From assembly GCA_047967505.1 (NCBI GenBank), contig CM106541.1: a stretch of DNA of 64,000 bases, one strand, 5' to 3'. This stretch comes from Dipteris shenzhenensis. Lineage: Eukaryota; Polypodiophyta; Polypodiopsida; Gleicheniales. Below are positions 1 through 11,816 of this stretch, in pieces. The position numbers were made by a program, and so were the translations under genes. The notes under the pieces were generated by a model, which did not search any database, had not been told where the DNA came from, and was given only the letters and a program-made list of their open reading frames with translations. How positions within the stretch are numbered: the stretch's first letter is position 1; each line of letters starts with the position of its first letter.

Positions 1-3000
1 TTACTCCAATCGTAGTCGTGGACATGGCCGCGGTCGCTATGGCAAAGGCAGGGGGAGAAATAATAATGATGCCTATGCACGTAATGCAAATAATGATGCA
101 AGACCTACACGAGGACGTGGAAGATGATTTACATCTTCTAATGATTCAAGAGATTGTTTTTATTATGGCAAAAGTGGTCATTATGCTAAGGACTGTTATA
201 AAAAACAAGCAGATATCAGAAATGGAAAGTTACAACATGGTAACTATGCATCTAGCACTCATGATGATTGTTCAGAAAAGTTATTTGCTATGCAACAGAA
301 GATGCACTCTACTACTATGCAGGATGATATGCGTGATGATGTATGGTATGTGGACTCAAGTGCATCAAATCACATGACCAACCGTGGGAATTGTTTTAAA
401 GAATTGGATGCGATGCGTACACCTGGTTATGTTGAGACAGGAGATGATACAATCCACCCTATTGAGCATATGGGTAGAGTACCACTTGTAATGCAGGATG
501 GAAAAGTTAAGCATTTGGAAGATGTGTTGCATGTGCCCATGATCACCAAGAACCTTGTGTCTGTAGGTCAAATGGTTGACCAAGGGTTGCAAGTATGGTT
601 TAATTCTCATGGAGTATTTGTGGAAGATTTGAAAAACAAATGCAAACTTGTGACCAAGGGGGAGAAGAAAGGCAGATTATTCACTTTGGATGTGACTATG
701 CCTAGTGCAGAAACTGCCATGTATGTTGATGGTTCGAAGGTGATAAATGACATAGATATTTGGCATAAGCGGATTGGACATGCAAACATGAAGAGGCTGA
801 AATCTATGCAATCTAGTGGTGTTGTGACAGGGCTACCCAAGTTTAAGGACAATGCCATAGTGAAGGTGTGTGTAGCTTGTCAATTTGGAAAGCAAGCAAG
901 GCATAGATTTATGCATCATGAGATAGAGAGCAGCAAGCCTCTAGAGATTATTCATAGTGATGTGTGGACTGCAGATACTATGACCATATGTGGATGCTAT
1001 TATTTTGTGACTTTCATTGATGATTACAGTCGCAAAGTTTGGGTGTATTTCATGAAGGCAAAGTCTGAGGTGTTTGGATACTTTCAAGAATTCAAAGCCA
1101 TGGTTAAGAAGGAGACAAGTCTGCAAATCAAATGCCTACAATCTGATAATGGGGGAGAATATACCTCACATGCATTTTTAGATTTTCTAAAAAGGAATGG
1201 TATTGTAAGGCACAAATCTTGCAGGTATACACCCCAAAAAAATGGTGTGGTGGAGAGAAAGAATCATCATATTGCAGAAGTTGCTAGAGCTCTCATGAAT
1301 GAGAGACAGATACAAAATGAGTTTTGGGGTGAGGCAGTGTCTACTGCCATATATATTATCAATCGCACACCAACTGCAGTGGTACATAATATCACACCAG
1401 AGGAGAGATATAGTGGCAAGAAGCCAGATCTATCACATTTGAAGGTTTTTGGTTGCATATGTTATGTGCATGTTCCAGATGAGTTGCGGACTAAGTTGGA
1501 TGCAAAGGCTGAGAAATGTATCTTTTTGGGATACTCATTTGAGCATAAGGGGTACAAATGTTATAACCCCATCACACGCAAGCTAAGGATCAGCCGTGAT
1601 ATGGTTTTTGATGAGCTTGCAAGTTGGTATGCATTGCCTCCTATAGTAGTTGATGATGGAAAGCCTACAGAGAATGTTGATAGGAATCCTATTGCTGAGA
1701 CTGTTACAATTGCAGGGCCTAGTGAGGCTAGTTCTAGCTCTTCCACTTCACCATGGAGTGGTAGTATGAGAAATTCAGCAGATAAGAGTGGATCAGCCCA
1801 TGCAAATAGCCCAAGGAAGGGCAAGGAAAAGATTGCAGAACAGGGTGGTACATCACGTGTAGGGGGAGAGTCAAGTGACTCAGACATGAGCTTGGATGAG
1901 GAGCTTGGAATTCCCAAAGTTACTTCACCTGGTGTTAGGAAATCCACAAGGGTATGATACCCAGTGGATAGGCTGACATATGATGGGATCAATGCCATAC
2001 ATTATGCTTATATGGTTAAGGTACTTGAGGTGACAGAGCCTACAATATTTGAGGATGCTATGGGTAATGCAGAATGGGAGTCTGCCATGGACGAAGAGAT
2101 GGATGCCTTAGATGCCAACAAAACATGGGAGTTGGTTGATTTGCCTGGAGGAAAGAAACCCATTGGCTACAAATGGGTTTACAAAGTGAAAAGAAACTCA
2201 GATGGAAGTGTGAGCAGGTACAAGGCACGACTTGTTGCAAAGGGATATGCACAAGAGTATGGCATTGACTATGAAGAGACTTTTAGTCCTGTTGCTAAGA
2301 TGAGTACAGTGAGGTGTTTCATTGCTTTAGCAGCGAGTAAGGGCTGGTCTTTACATCAAATGGATGTTAAAAATGCCTTCTTACATGGTGATTTGCATGA
2401 GGAAGTGTACATGGAGCAGCCACAGGGTTATGTACATCCATAGTATCCATAGAAGGTATGCAAATTGGTGAAGGCATTGTATGGCTTGAAGCAGGCAACA
2501 AGGCAATGGTTTGAAAAGATAAGTGGTTATTTTATTTCTTTTGGATTTCAGGTTTCACCTGCTGATCCCTCTTCATTTGTGAGGAAATCAGCCCATGGCA
2601 TGATTGTGTTAGTACTTTATGTGGATGATCTCATATTGACAGGTGATAGTGTTGTTGAGATCTGTGAAATCAAGCAACAACTTGGAAGCAGGTTTGAGAT
2701 GAAAGACTTGGGAGAGTTGCACTATTTTCTTGGTAGTGAAGTCATTAGATCCACAGATGGAATATGGCTTATGCAAAGGCAATATGCATTGGACATGTTG
2801 TCTAGATTTGGCATGACAGGTTGCAAACCCATCACCACGCCTTTGGAGGTGAATGGGAAGTTGACACAAGATGGGGGAGAGTTGATAAATGATGTTACCA
2901 TGTATAGATGCATGGTTGGGAGCTTGATATACATGACTATTACAAGGCCAGACTCAGTTATGCAGTTTGGTTGCTTAGTCAGTTCATGCAGGCTCCACGA

Positions 3001-3572
3001 AAGCCCCATTTGGATTCAATCAAACGGATTATGCGATATGTGAAGAGCACTGTTTAGTATGGTTTGTTTTATGCTTATGGTAGTGATTTGCATTTGTCTG
3101 GCTATACAGATGCTGATTGGGCTGGGAGTCCTTATGACAGGAGATCCACGAGTGGTTATTCCTTTACACTTGGTAGTGGTGTAGTGAGCTGGAGCTCAAA
3201 GAAGCAACCCACTGTTGCTCTTTCTACCACTGAGGCAGAGTATAGAGGAGCTGCACTTGCGGCATGTGAGATTGATTGGCTATGCACGCTCCTACATTCT
3301 CTTGATATTGTGGTGGATTATGTCCTTTATTATGACAACATGAGCAGTATAAAGCTCTTTAGCAATCCGGTTTTTCATGCCAGGGCGAAACATATTGAGG
3401 TCCATTACGATTTCATACGGGAGAAGGTCATTGTAGGTGAGATTGACCTTCAACATGTCAGCACTACTATGTAGGTGGATGACATCTTCACAAAGTCCTT
3501 GGGTACAGAGAAGTTCCAACAGTTTAGAAACTCACTTGGTGTTATGTCTATTGATGTGAGCTTGAGGGGGAG
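1..3572 (+). pseudogene. Ty1/copia element A: 3' part of gag and all of pol, decayed
   Basis: This is a gag-pol polyprotein of a copia retrotransposon whose 5' end lies outside the window. In order it shows an RG-rich gag tail, one CCHC knuckle (about 152-196) whose second Cys is Tyr (CFYYGKSGHYAKDC), a retropepsin motif with Gly changed to Ser (VWYVDSSASNHM, about 342), a GAG-pre-integrase domain (WHKRIGHANMKRL), the integrase core (TFIDDYSRKVWVY, SDNGGEY, then NGVVERKN), reverse transcriptase ([28 protein letters not shown]) and RNase H ([18 protein letters not shown]). In-frame stops include 125-127, 1955-1957, 2441-2443 and nearby, about 3055 and 3472-3474. Most look like former CAG or CGA codons. 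It is the same lineage as element C (same PPT and LTR start). The products would act in a virus-like particle and in integration, but this copy cannot be functional. Confidence 0.95.
3559..3572 (+). promoter_or_regulatory. Polypurine tract of copia A
   Basis: AGCTTGAGGGGGAG lies immediately 5' of the LTR start TGTTGAGATAT. It is the expected plus-strand priming site. The identical sequence precedes the LTR of element C and the LTR fragment E1. Confidence 0.85.
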
Positions 3573-3893
3573 TGTTGAGATATCAAGCTCAGAGTCTTGT
3601 CATATCCAGGAGGATGCCGAGTGACACGTGGTTGGTATACCACGCTAGTCTAGATTTCTTTTTATCCATGTACGGTGTGGTAGGACTTATGGCTTGGACT
3701 TAGCCTATGACTTCCTTATGCTAGTCATAGTAGGTGTAGGGTTTTATCATGTTGGTGTGTGAATGAGATGTTGTTGTTGCCTCCACTACTTGTATACTCT
3801 ATCCTCTCTCTCTTCTCACCTAGATCCCCCTCCCCTGTTTACAATACGATGAGTATAATTGAATCATTCTTGTGATATCTTCCAGCTTACACC
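3573..3893 (+). repeat. 3' LTR of copia A (right end approximate)
   Basis: The LTR starts with TGTTGAGATATCAAGC directly after the polypurine tract. The right end is placed at GATATCTTCCAGCTTACA because it ends in CA and partly mirrors the start, but the partner LTR is outside the window, so this end is an inference. Confidence 0.65.
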
Positions 3894-3936
3894 ATTTCTT
3901 TTGGTTTGCTAATTGAATGTTGTTATATTGCCACAG

Positions 3937-4350
3937 GAAGTGGTGGCAGTGGACGAATTTTGTGCTTGGAGAGGCCAAACACGAAGTGTGTTTGGTCGTG
4001 ATGCAGCACTGGCACACTATCTTGGCCAAGCACCTGGCCAGATAGTTGTGTTTCATAGCAAATTTTCCCCAAGAGGACAATCGAAGCTGCTTAAGTGCAA
4101 AGCCCTTTCAAGGGTGATAGGGCATTCCAATATTAACCGGAATGCAGACAAAGTTATTCTATTGCATCGTGCAATAGCCCTAAATGCATTTGCTGTCAAT
4201 ATCCGTGGGATGGCATTAACAGCAAGTGCAAAAGTGCTAGGCACCGATGGAAGTTGCGAAGCCCTCACATCTAATTTTTGGGATAGCAGATTATTAGGGA
4301 GATCGAAGGAAATAGTTGCCAATGCCATGAAGCACAAGAACAGATTGTAG
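3937..4350 (+). CDS. Hypothetical protein, probable last exon of an unrecognised gene
   Basis: An open frame of about 137 codons begins right after a good intron acceptor (ATTGCCACAG at 3927-3936) and ends in TAG at 4348-4350. There is no ATG near its start, so an exon is more likely than a complete gene. The peptide is mixed in composition (for example GRDAALAHYLGQ and KEIVANAMKHKN), with no motif or transmembrane segment that I recognise. About 270 bp of AT-rich sequence follows that could be a 3' UTR. The copia LTR ends some 45 bp upstream, so the insertion would lie in the preceding intron. It could also be a chance frame. Confidence 0.3.
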   Translation, partial: EVVAVDEFCAWRGQTRSVFGRDAALAHYLGQAPGQIVVFHSKFSPRGQSKLLKCKALSRVIGHSNINRNADKVILLHRAIALNAFAVNIRGMALTASAKVLGTDGSCEALTSNFWDSRLLGRSKEIVANAMKHKNRL

Positions 4351-4659
4351 TCCAATGTATATCTTTTGTAATGGATACTATTTTGTAATAGAAGCATTCT
4401 TGTAAAGGATACTCTTGCAATGTATATTCTGTTTAATGGAGACTTTGTTGTATTGAATACTTTGTATCAATGTTTGTACTTGTGTGCTTTAAGTCCTATC
4501 TAATTTTCTTTACTCTGCCAATGAATATTACTTTTCTATACATGCACTTAGTAAAATGCACTTGCATATTCCTTTCCCAATCTTGAAATTTTGCTTTACA
4601 AATTGTGTCTAGTAGAACAGGAAAGTGCTAGTAATAGGTTTTTCTTCCCAGAGAAGTCA

Positions 4660-4730
4660 AAACCCGCCACGACGCGACCAGAACCAGTCCAAGGCTGATG
4701 GACTGGGTCTGGTCATGCCGTGGCAGGTTT
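4660..4730. repeat. 71-bp near-perfect hairpin
   Basis: Arms 4660-4691 and 4699-4730 are about 32 nt each and pair almost completely (ACCAGTCCA against TGGACTGG; CCGCCACG against CGTGGCAGG), with a 7-nt loop. It is GC-rich in an AT-rich setting. It could be a tiny fold-back element or a small-RNA precursor; nothing in the sequence decides which. Confidence 0.8.
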
Positions 4731-4744
4731 GCATTTTTTTGGCT

Positions 4745-5112
4745 TTTTCATCCCTTGGTGAACATTTTTTCATTCTATCACAACTCCTAGTTATGCATAG
4801 AAACTATGATACTTTAAATTTTTACAACAAATCAATGATCAACACTAGTGAGTGAAAATAATTGAGATTGAAAACTGAAAATATATTGCATGAAAAGAAA
4901 GGTGATTTATATTACATGAAGAATGCTAAAAATAGTTTATTATAGCTTAAAATGTTTTTTCCGTGAACATTTTTTTATTCTATCTCAACTCCTAGTTATG
5001 CATAAAAACTATGATACTTGAAATTTTGACAAAAAATCATTGATCAACACCAAGAATGCAAAGAACTGAGATACGAAACTGCTTATATATTGCATGGAAA
5101 GAAAGTCAAGAT
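4745..5112. repeat. Two diverged direct repeats, spacing 205 bp
   Basis: A block of about 155 bp from 4755 is repeated from about 4960. Both copies contain GAACATTTTTT, CAACTCCTAGTTATGCATA, AACTATGATACTT, GATCAACAC and ATATATTGCATG. It is non-coding and AT-rich, with no recognised family. Confidence 0.75.
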
Positions 5113-5188
5113 TACGATGCCTCCAAGGCAACATAGGATGAAAATGACAAATAAGAGGCCTCCAGGGCATCATTGGGAAATAGTGATC

Positions 5189-6184
5189 CTAATCCGAATG
5201 CCTAAGGGTAGGGTCAGAGCGAATGCGATTCACTAGGTGGAGGTCCCTGTCCATCAGCGTCACTCGCTTTGGCATGGATGGCAAAGTTTGCATCCTCAAA
5301 AATACTTGTGGCCATCTACTCTGTAGCTTCCTGTATCGCCCCTAGTGCAACTGCACTCCACCGTACTTCCCACTTCAATGACTGGGAGATCTCCCGCACT
5401 ACACGCTGGAATGCAGCACGGGGATAACATTATCCATAGTCATCTGAAACTTCCTGATTTCTTGAAGGGCCTTCACACCAGGCTTCCTTCGTCTCTTGAC
5501 CTTTGGAATGAGGGGTGGCTTTGGTGTGTTGGTCCATGGCCTCTTGTCATTCTTGAACTTTTTCCTACACTCTTCTCTTCCCTACACCTCAGCCGTCTCC
5601 TGAGCTTTCTGTGCCATCTCCTTCTTGTACAGCTCCCTATGGTTAGCAGGAGTGGTCTTCGTCCTAACATGCTTCAATTGCACAGGTACAGCTGGTTCTG
5701 AAGGAGAGGCAGCAAGGGATGCTGCAACCTGAGCAGCAGCCTGAAAGGTGAGTCCTTCCACTGTTTGCTGGAGAGTAGGAAGAACTGGTGCAACAATGGA
5801 CTTCCTTGCTATCTGATTCGTGGGCACGGTGGAACCAAGGTCCTGAATGTCTCCTAGGCCTTCAAATAGGTTTTGCTCCTCATTTCGGGGCTGAGGTAGA
5901 GGCTATGGGTCAAGGAGAGGGGAGTCAGGATTGGGTAGTGGGGGAGGGGATTGAGGAGGAGGATGGGGGACAGTGTGGGAGTCAAGACTCGGCAAAGGGG
6001 GAGGGAGTGGACGAGGAGAATGTGGTGGGGTGGTAGTATGTTGGTCTGAGGAGTCCATAGTAGAGGAGGATGCAGAGGTGGAAGAGTTTGCTGTGGAGTA
6101 TGAGGATGTGGCAGATTGATGATGTTGGGGAGAGGAAGGACGCTGGGGAGCTAATGGTCTACCAGTGAATCTAATTCTAGCCAT
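5189..6184 (-). pseudogene. CENH3-like histone H3 variant, pseudogene with long N-terminal tail
   Basis: The reverse strand starts MARIRFTGRPLAPQR at 6184, as CENH3 proteins start MAR. It then runs through a Ser-, Pro- and Gln-rich tail of about 230 residues, including an H3-like QIARKS. The histone fold follows: RRKPGVKALQEIRKFQ, then VIP and AAFQRVVREISQSLKW, then EVRWSAVALGAIQEATE, then SIFEDANFAIHAK, and RVTLMDRDLHLVNRIR near the end. The hydrophobic RW in place of the canonical RFQSS and the RVTLM ending favour the centromeric variant over canonical H3. It is broken by stops at 5903-5905, 5582-5584 and 5316-5318, a 1-bp loss near 5419-5424 and a 1-bp gain near 5266-5271. No introns are visible, unlike typical plant CENH3 genes, so it may be a retrocopy. 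A functional protein would sit in centromeric nucleosomes. The H3-fold assignment is strong; the CENH3 assignment is an inference. Confidence 0.75.
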
Positions 6185-6505
6185 AATAAGAAGTATGGGG
6201 CACAAGTCCCTTTAAAAGACCATTTAACCCCTCGTTTAAGGACCCCATGCACAAAACCTAATTGAGATGGACCTTTTGGCCCCTTCCTGCCCCCTCATCC
6301 CGCCGCCAACCCTTCCCAGAGCTATGCTTGCGACCCCGCCCCCCTGTCGCGAGTGCAAACACAATTTTTTTTTTGGCACATTCTTGTTTGAACTATTCAG
6401 AACATGAACCATTGCATCACAGAGCCATGTACAAACACTTAATTCAATGCAAGAGCATGTAAGAAAATACATTTTATTCATGAGAGCGCCAAATACAATT
6501 CATCC

Positions 6506-7120
6506 TTAAGAACATCGAGGGATCCATTTCGAGCCTTGCCTAGACCTACTTTGCAACCACCGTGAAACTCCTACAGTCCCAGTAGATGCCTTCCAAGCAC
6601 ATTGTCTTTTGTTCTTGGACACCTCCTGAACTGCTTGAACAAGTTCCGATTCCCTTGCTTTTCTAATGTCCAAACTCCTTCCTATTATAGTTTTGTAGAA
6701 CCAAGCAAACATCTCGTGCAATGCATTGCTACGAGTGAATCCACCTCCATGCCTCGTATTCCTAAAGTACGCAGCCCTGGCACGATAATGTGACTTCTCC
6801 CTACCTTGTGTGTTCCAAATAGATAAAGGCCCCCATCTTTTCAAGCACCATGGACCATGTGCGAAAAGAATGTGCTACAAACATGAAAACATATCAAAAC
6901 CAGAATTCACACATAACATCAACAAAATGTGTCAATAAAAAGATGATTACCATGTAATGTGTTATATGTGTCTCTCCCCATGCTTTTACCATTAGCTGTG
7001 TAAATTCTGTCAGTACCATCCTAAACTTTTCATAATACATTTCATCCGATTGACTCTGGCGAAGTAGTTTCACAAAAGCATCGAGTTTGGGCCACACTTC
7101 TGCTCTCAAGGTCATTGTTG
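6506..7120 (-). pseudogene. Unrecognised two-exon gene fragment (THYM/HILF...EKSHYRARAAYF)
   Basis: Two reverse-strand exons join in phase across a 76-bp GT-AG intron (6875-6950): an exon of about 57 codons ending ...GETHITHYM at 6951, and an exon of about 122 codons from 6874 starting HILFAHGPW and running through WGPLSIWNTQG, EKSHYRARAAYFRNTRHGGG and LHEMFAWFYKTIIGR to a stop at 6506. The splice sites and the His- and Arg-rich motifs argue for a genuine coding history. The pattern loosely recalls the C-terminal part of some eukaryotic DNA-transposon transposases, but I cannot name a family. The 5' end is not visible; a PPR relic abuts it upstream. Confidence 0.45.
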
Positions 7121-7162
7121 AAGCATGTGAAGCATTATTGGTGGTACAACACGATGAAAACA

Positions 7163-7511
7163 TCATTGCGCTAACTTCACATTGCCATGTTCTTTGCAGT
7201 GATTTAGCAAAGACCTCCAACCAACAATATTGTGTCCAAATGGTATGGTTTGGAGTAAATGCTCCGCCTCATCCAAATGTCTGACACGGCCAAGAAGGTT
7301 AACTACACAAATGTAATGATCAATTGTTGGTGATATGCCATGGTCATTTGTTATCAACTTAAATGGACAACCTTCATTTGAAAGGCCTACATGACTACAT
7401 GCTAAGAGAAGACAAATGAAAGTCACAGTATTTGGCTTTTTCCCTTCTGGCTGCATGTCACCAAAGTACTCTAGAACCAGCCTGAAATTGCAATTCTGAG
7501 AACACCTCAAG
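7163..7511 (-). pseudogene. PPR (pentatricopeptide repeat) protein, C-terminal fragment
   Basis: The reverse strand encodes PPR-like repeats: YFGDMQPEGKKPNTVTF then LLLACSHVGLSNEGCPF, then HGISPTIDHYICVVNLLGR, then HLDEAEHLLQTIPF and GWRSLLNHCKEHGNVKLA. These are the hallmarks of the PLS/E-type PPR proteins that act in organellar RNA processing or editing. It is cut at its 5' side exactly where the LTR of copia B begins (7512) and it stops after KLAQ, with no E+/DYW region. It is a truncated relic; copia B may have inserted into it, but the other half is not found at 13.29 kb. Confidence 0.85.
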
Positions 7512-7684
7512 TGAGAGTGCTCTCAATGGAAGCAAGAATGGAAGAAGGAGAGAGAGAGAAACAGAGAGCCACACAAGTTTTGGTGGGTGCAAAACCACCC
7601 TAATCTTCTTTTTCATTCATTTATATATGTGTTTGAGTATTGTACATAACCGGGGTTAAGGCACAGTGACCTTTAACCCCCACA
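7512..7684 (-). repeat. 3' LTR of copia B
   Basis: On the minus strand it reads TGTGGGGGTTAAAGG ... GAGAGCACTCTCA, with TG/CA ends. It is followed inward by the polypurine tract at 7685-7695 (AAGTGGGAGGT on the minus strand). It is closely related to the 179-bp LTRs of element D but differs by small indels, including a missing stretch in the GA-rich part. Confidence 0.9.
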
Positions 7685-7737
7685 ACCTCCCACTTAAAGG
7701 ACAATGTGCCTTTAAGGGAGAACAACCAGTGAGCATA

Positions 7738-10700
7738 CTATCCAATGCCCATCAATACACGACAATACTCAAACCGCTGACTAGGTAGACTCTTCGTCAG
7801 CATATTTGCAGGGTTATCATCTGTATGAACCTTGACAAGCTCTATGTGTTTGTCCTCAAGTACCTCCCTGATGAAATGGTACCTGACCTCAATGTGTTTG
7901 CTCTTTGCATGAAAGACCGGATTCCGTGCTATAGCTGAATAGCACTCATGGAATCATTATGCAATGTTGGTACACCTGTATGAATCCCCAAATCTCCCAC
8001 TAGCCGATCAAGCCATATAGCCTCCTTGCAACCCTCTGTGGCTGCAACATACTCAGCCTCTGTGGTAGACAAAGCAACACACTTCTCTGTGTGAGACATC
8101 CATGACACTGCACCACCTGCAAAGGTGAACACATAACCAGAAGTGGATCTCCTACTATCCACATGCCCCTGCATAGTCTGAATCTATGTACCCAAGTACA
8201 CGCATGTCTCCTTTACCAAAGCAAATGCACATCTCCTTAGTACCCTTCATGTACCTCATGATGCACTTAACTGCCTCCCAATGCCTCTTTCCTGGATTAG
8301 CCATATATCGGCTAACAACTCCCACTGCAAATGCAATGTTTGGTCTAGTAGCTATCATAGCATACATAAGACTCCCAACTGCTGATGCATAAGGAACCTT
8401 GGCCATCATGGCCCTTTCCTCATCTGATTTGGGACTATCTGTATGACTCAGTTTCACATATGGAGGCAATGGAGTACTCACTACCTTCCCCCCCTCCATA
8501 TTGAAACGCTGCAATACTTTTGTAACATACTCTTTTTGTGAAAGCCAAAGGAGTTTCCTACTCCGATCACGCGTGATGCGCATACCAAGAATATGACCTG
8601 CAAATCCCAAATCATTCATATCAAAGGCCTCATGCAACTTGGCCTTTAAGGCATCTAGCTCATAAGTATTTCTGCTAGCCAATAGCATATCATCCACATA
8701 TAGTGCCAAGATTATCAGGCTACTATCCTTAGCCCTTTTAGTGTAGAGGCAGTGATCAATTTCACTCCTTTTAAAACCCTGGGACCGAATGAAAGCATCA
8801 AACTTCTGATACCATTCTCTAGGTGCTTGCTTAAGACCATAGAGACTCTTCTTCAGCTTGCAAACTAAATGCTCTTTGCCCTTTTCTTCAAAGCCTTCCG
8901 GCTGCACCATGTAAATTTCCTCATGCAAATCCCCATGCAAGAAAGCTGTCTTGACATCCATCTGCATAAGCTCCATATCCTCTACTGCCACTAGTCCAAG
9001 CATGCATCTAAGTGTGGTCATCTTCACAACCGGAGAGAATATCTCATCAAAGTCCACACCCTTCTCTTGCTTGAACCCTTTTGCGACCAAACGGGCCTTG
9101 TATCTAGGCATATCATCACCTGTGACCTTCATTTTGTAGACCCATTTACATGGCAAGGCTTTCTTTCCATGTGGCAAAGAAACCAAGTCCCAAGTCTTAT
9201 TCTTCATAAGTGAACTCATCTCTGATTGCATAGCATACTCCCACTTGTGTTGATCCTCACGCATCATAGCCTCTCTATAGCAAGAAGGCTCCCCGCAATT
9301 AGTAAGCATCACATAGTCTACCCCTGGAACAAACCTATCAGGCGGTCTAGACACTCTAGATGATCTTCTCAAGGGAATTTCAGCTTGCTGTCCCACCTGC
9401 ATATCAGCCACATTTGGCTCATCATTTCCACCAATAGATGATGATCCATCATCTACCCTTGATTGTATACCTGTGGGAGTACTTGGTGGTACCATTTCCT
9501 GCACATTTGGTGCATGGACAGCTTGCTGTCTATCAACATATGCAGGTGGATTCACATCCTGGAAAGTGATTCTCCTCATTTCCACATCCCTCACGGGTGC
9601 CTTATGCATCTTCTTCTCATTGAAGACCACATCATGGCTGCGTATGATCTTCTTTGCTTCTGGATCCCAGAGACGATAGCCCATCTCTCCACTTTCACCA
9701 TAACCCAGAAAGATGCATTTCCTAGACTTAGGATCTAGCTTCTTTCGAAGCTCTTTTGGCACATGTGCATATGCCTCACACCCAAATATACGCAAATGAG
9801 AGTAAGAGGGCTTCTTGCCGCTCCATGCCTCTTCAGGAATACCACCATCCAAACTCTTACTAGGTGATCTATTGATCACATGCACTGCAGTCCTCATTGC
9901 CTCAGCCCAAAAACCACCAGAAAGACTTGCATTGGAAAGCATGCATTGCAACCTTTCTTGAATGGTACGGTTCATCTTTTCTGCAACTGGATTTTGCTCT
10001 GGAGTACGAGGGGATGTGAGCTCCCTCTTAATCCCACGTGTATCACAAAAATGCTGAAAGTCATGAGAGAGATACTCTCCACCATTATCAGTCCGTAGGC
10101 ATTTAAGTGTTCTACCTGACTGATTCTCAACCAAGGCCAGCCATTTTTGAAATACTTGGAACACATCACTCTTTTGAGCTATAGCATAAGCCCACACTTT
10201 CCTAGTTGCATCATCAATGAATGTCACATAGGTAGTCTTCAGCCCCGCCTAATGACCGTGTAGGCATGGGACCACATACATCTGAATGCACCAAATCAAG
10301 CTTTTCAAACTCTTTCTTTCCCCTTCTTTTATGGGCTGATTTAGTCTGCTTCCCATAGAGACAATGCTCACAAAATTCAAAATGAGAGAAACTCAAATCC
10401 GGTACATAACCCAAATGGCATAAGAGTTTCATTCCATTCTGGCTCATGTGCCCCAACCTGCAATGCCACAAAGAAGTGCTTGGCTACTCGGTTATTGCAA
10501 CAACATGATCAAATACCCCTGATACATGTAAGGGATACAAAGTCCCACACTTGGCACCCCTGGCCAAAAGCATAGAGCCCTTTTGAATTTTCCAACTCTG
10601 AAAGCCAAAAGTGGTGTGAAAACCAGCATCATCTAGCTGACCCACTGAAATAAGACTCTTGGTCAGCTTAGGCACATGTCTCACATGTTTCAAAACAAAT

Positions 10701-11816
10701 GCAGACCCATTTGCAAAAGAAAACTTTATGTCACCTACTCCCACTATGTCACATGCATAGTCATTTCCAAGATGCACACAACCTGTCTTTCCACTGTCAT
10801 AAGTGGAGAACCATTCCCTATGGGGAGTAACATGGAATGAAGCACCAGAATCCAAAATCCAATCCTGGGAATATGCATCATCTGAACTGGTAAGCAACTC
10901 TATAGATAAACTAGACATGAAGAGAACGTCATTGTCACTATCATGTGTGACTGCATTGATCTCCTCGATCTTCACTTTTCCTTTGTCCTCCCTTGGACTC
11001 TCTTCCTTTTGATTTGCACCCCAATTTGCATTCTTTTTTTAATCCTTTTGCTCTCTTTTCAGCTTGTAGCAATACTTTTTCATATGGCCCTTCTTGCCAC
11101 AATGGTAACACTCAATGTTTCATGCCCTGGATTTGCTACGAGACTTCCCTCTTTCTTGGGACTTCCCCCTGAACTGTGATCTACCCCTTTGCACATTTAA
11201 GGCTGCATCCTGCTTGTTGCCATCCATAGACTTCCGTCTAATCTCCTCGGCCAACAAGCTACCCACAACATCATCCAATTTCAGTACTCCACCAGGTGCA
11301 AAGTTACTGACAGCTGTACGGAAGGTATCCCATGAGGATGGCAATGAACATAAGAGAAATATTGCCTTAGTCTCCGCATCAAAATTCATCTTCTGAGCCT
11401 GAAGCTGGTTGAAAATAATATTGAATTCATTCAAGTGAGAAGCAATGGAGACCCCCTCCTTCATCTGCAGCTCAAACAACCTCTTCATGAGGTAAACTTT
11501 ATTAGAGGCAGTTTCCTTCTCATAAGTGGCACACAGTTTCTTCCACAAATCTTCCGACCGTAGTCTGCTCAGTTACTACTGTGAAATAAACTGACTCTGG
11601 AAGATGAAGTCTAATAGTAGACTTTGCTAATGCATCCAACTCATTCCAATCATCCTCAGACATATTTGCAGACTTAGCTTCAATCCCTGCCAAGGGTTTA
11701 ATCTACTTCTTTTGAATAAGCACATCCCTTATCTGTTCTTTCCACAAAGAAAAGTTTGTCCCATCAAACTTTTTAATGTTGAAAAACTCCTTTTCAGACA
11801 TGGAAGAGGATGCCAT
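7738..11816 (-). pseudogene. Ty1/copia element B gag-pol, disrupted
   Basis: This is collinear with the intact polyprotein of element D over its whole length, starting MASSS at 11816 and ending at 7738. UBN2-type gag, zinc knuckle region, protease (WILDSGASFHVT), integrase, RT (LYVDDMLLA) and RNase H are all present. Breaks seen against D are CAG to TAG at 11703-11705 and 10484-10486, a TAA near 11041, frameshifts near 11560, 10240 and 8165, and a small insertion near 7930 that makes a stop in the RNase H tail. It is non-functional. Together with its LTRs it spans 7512 to 13290. Confidence 0.95.
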
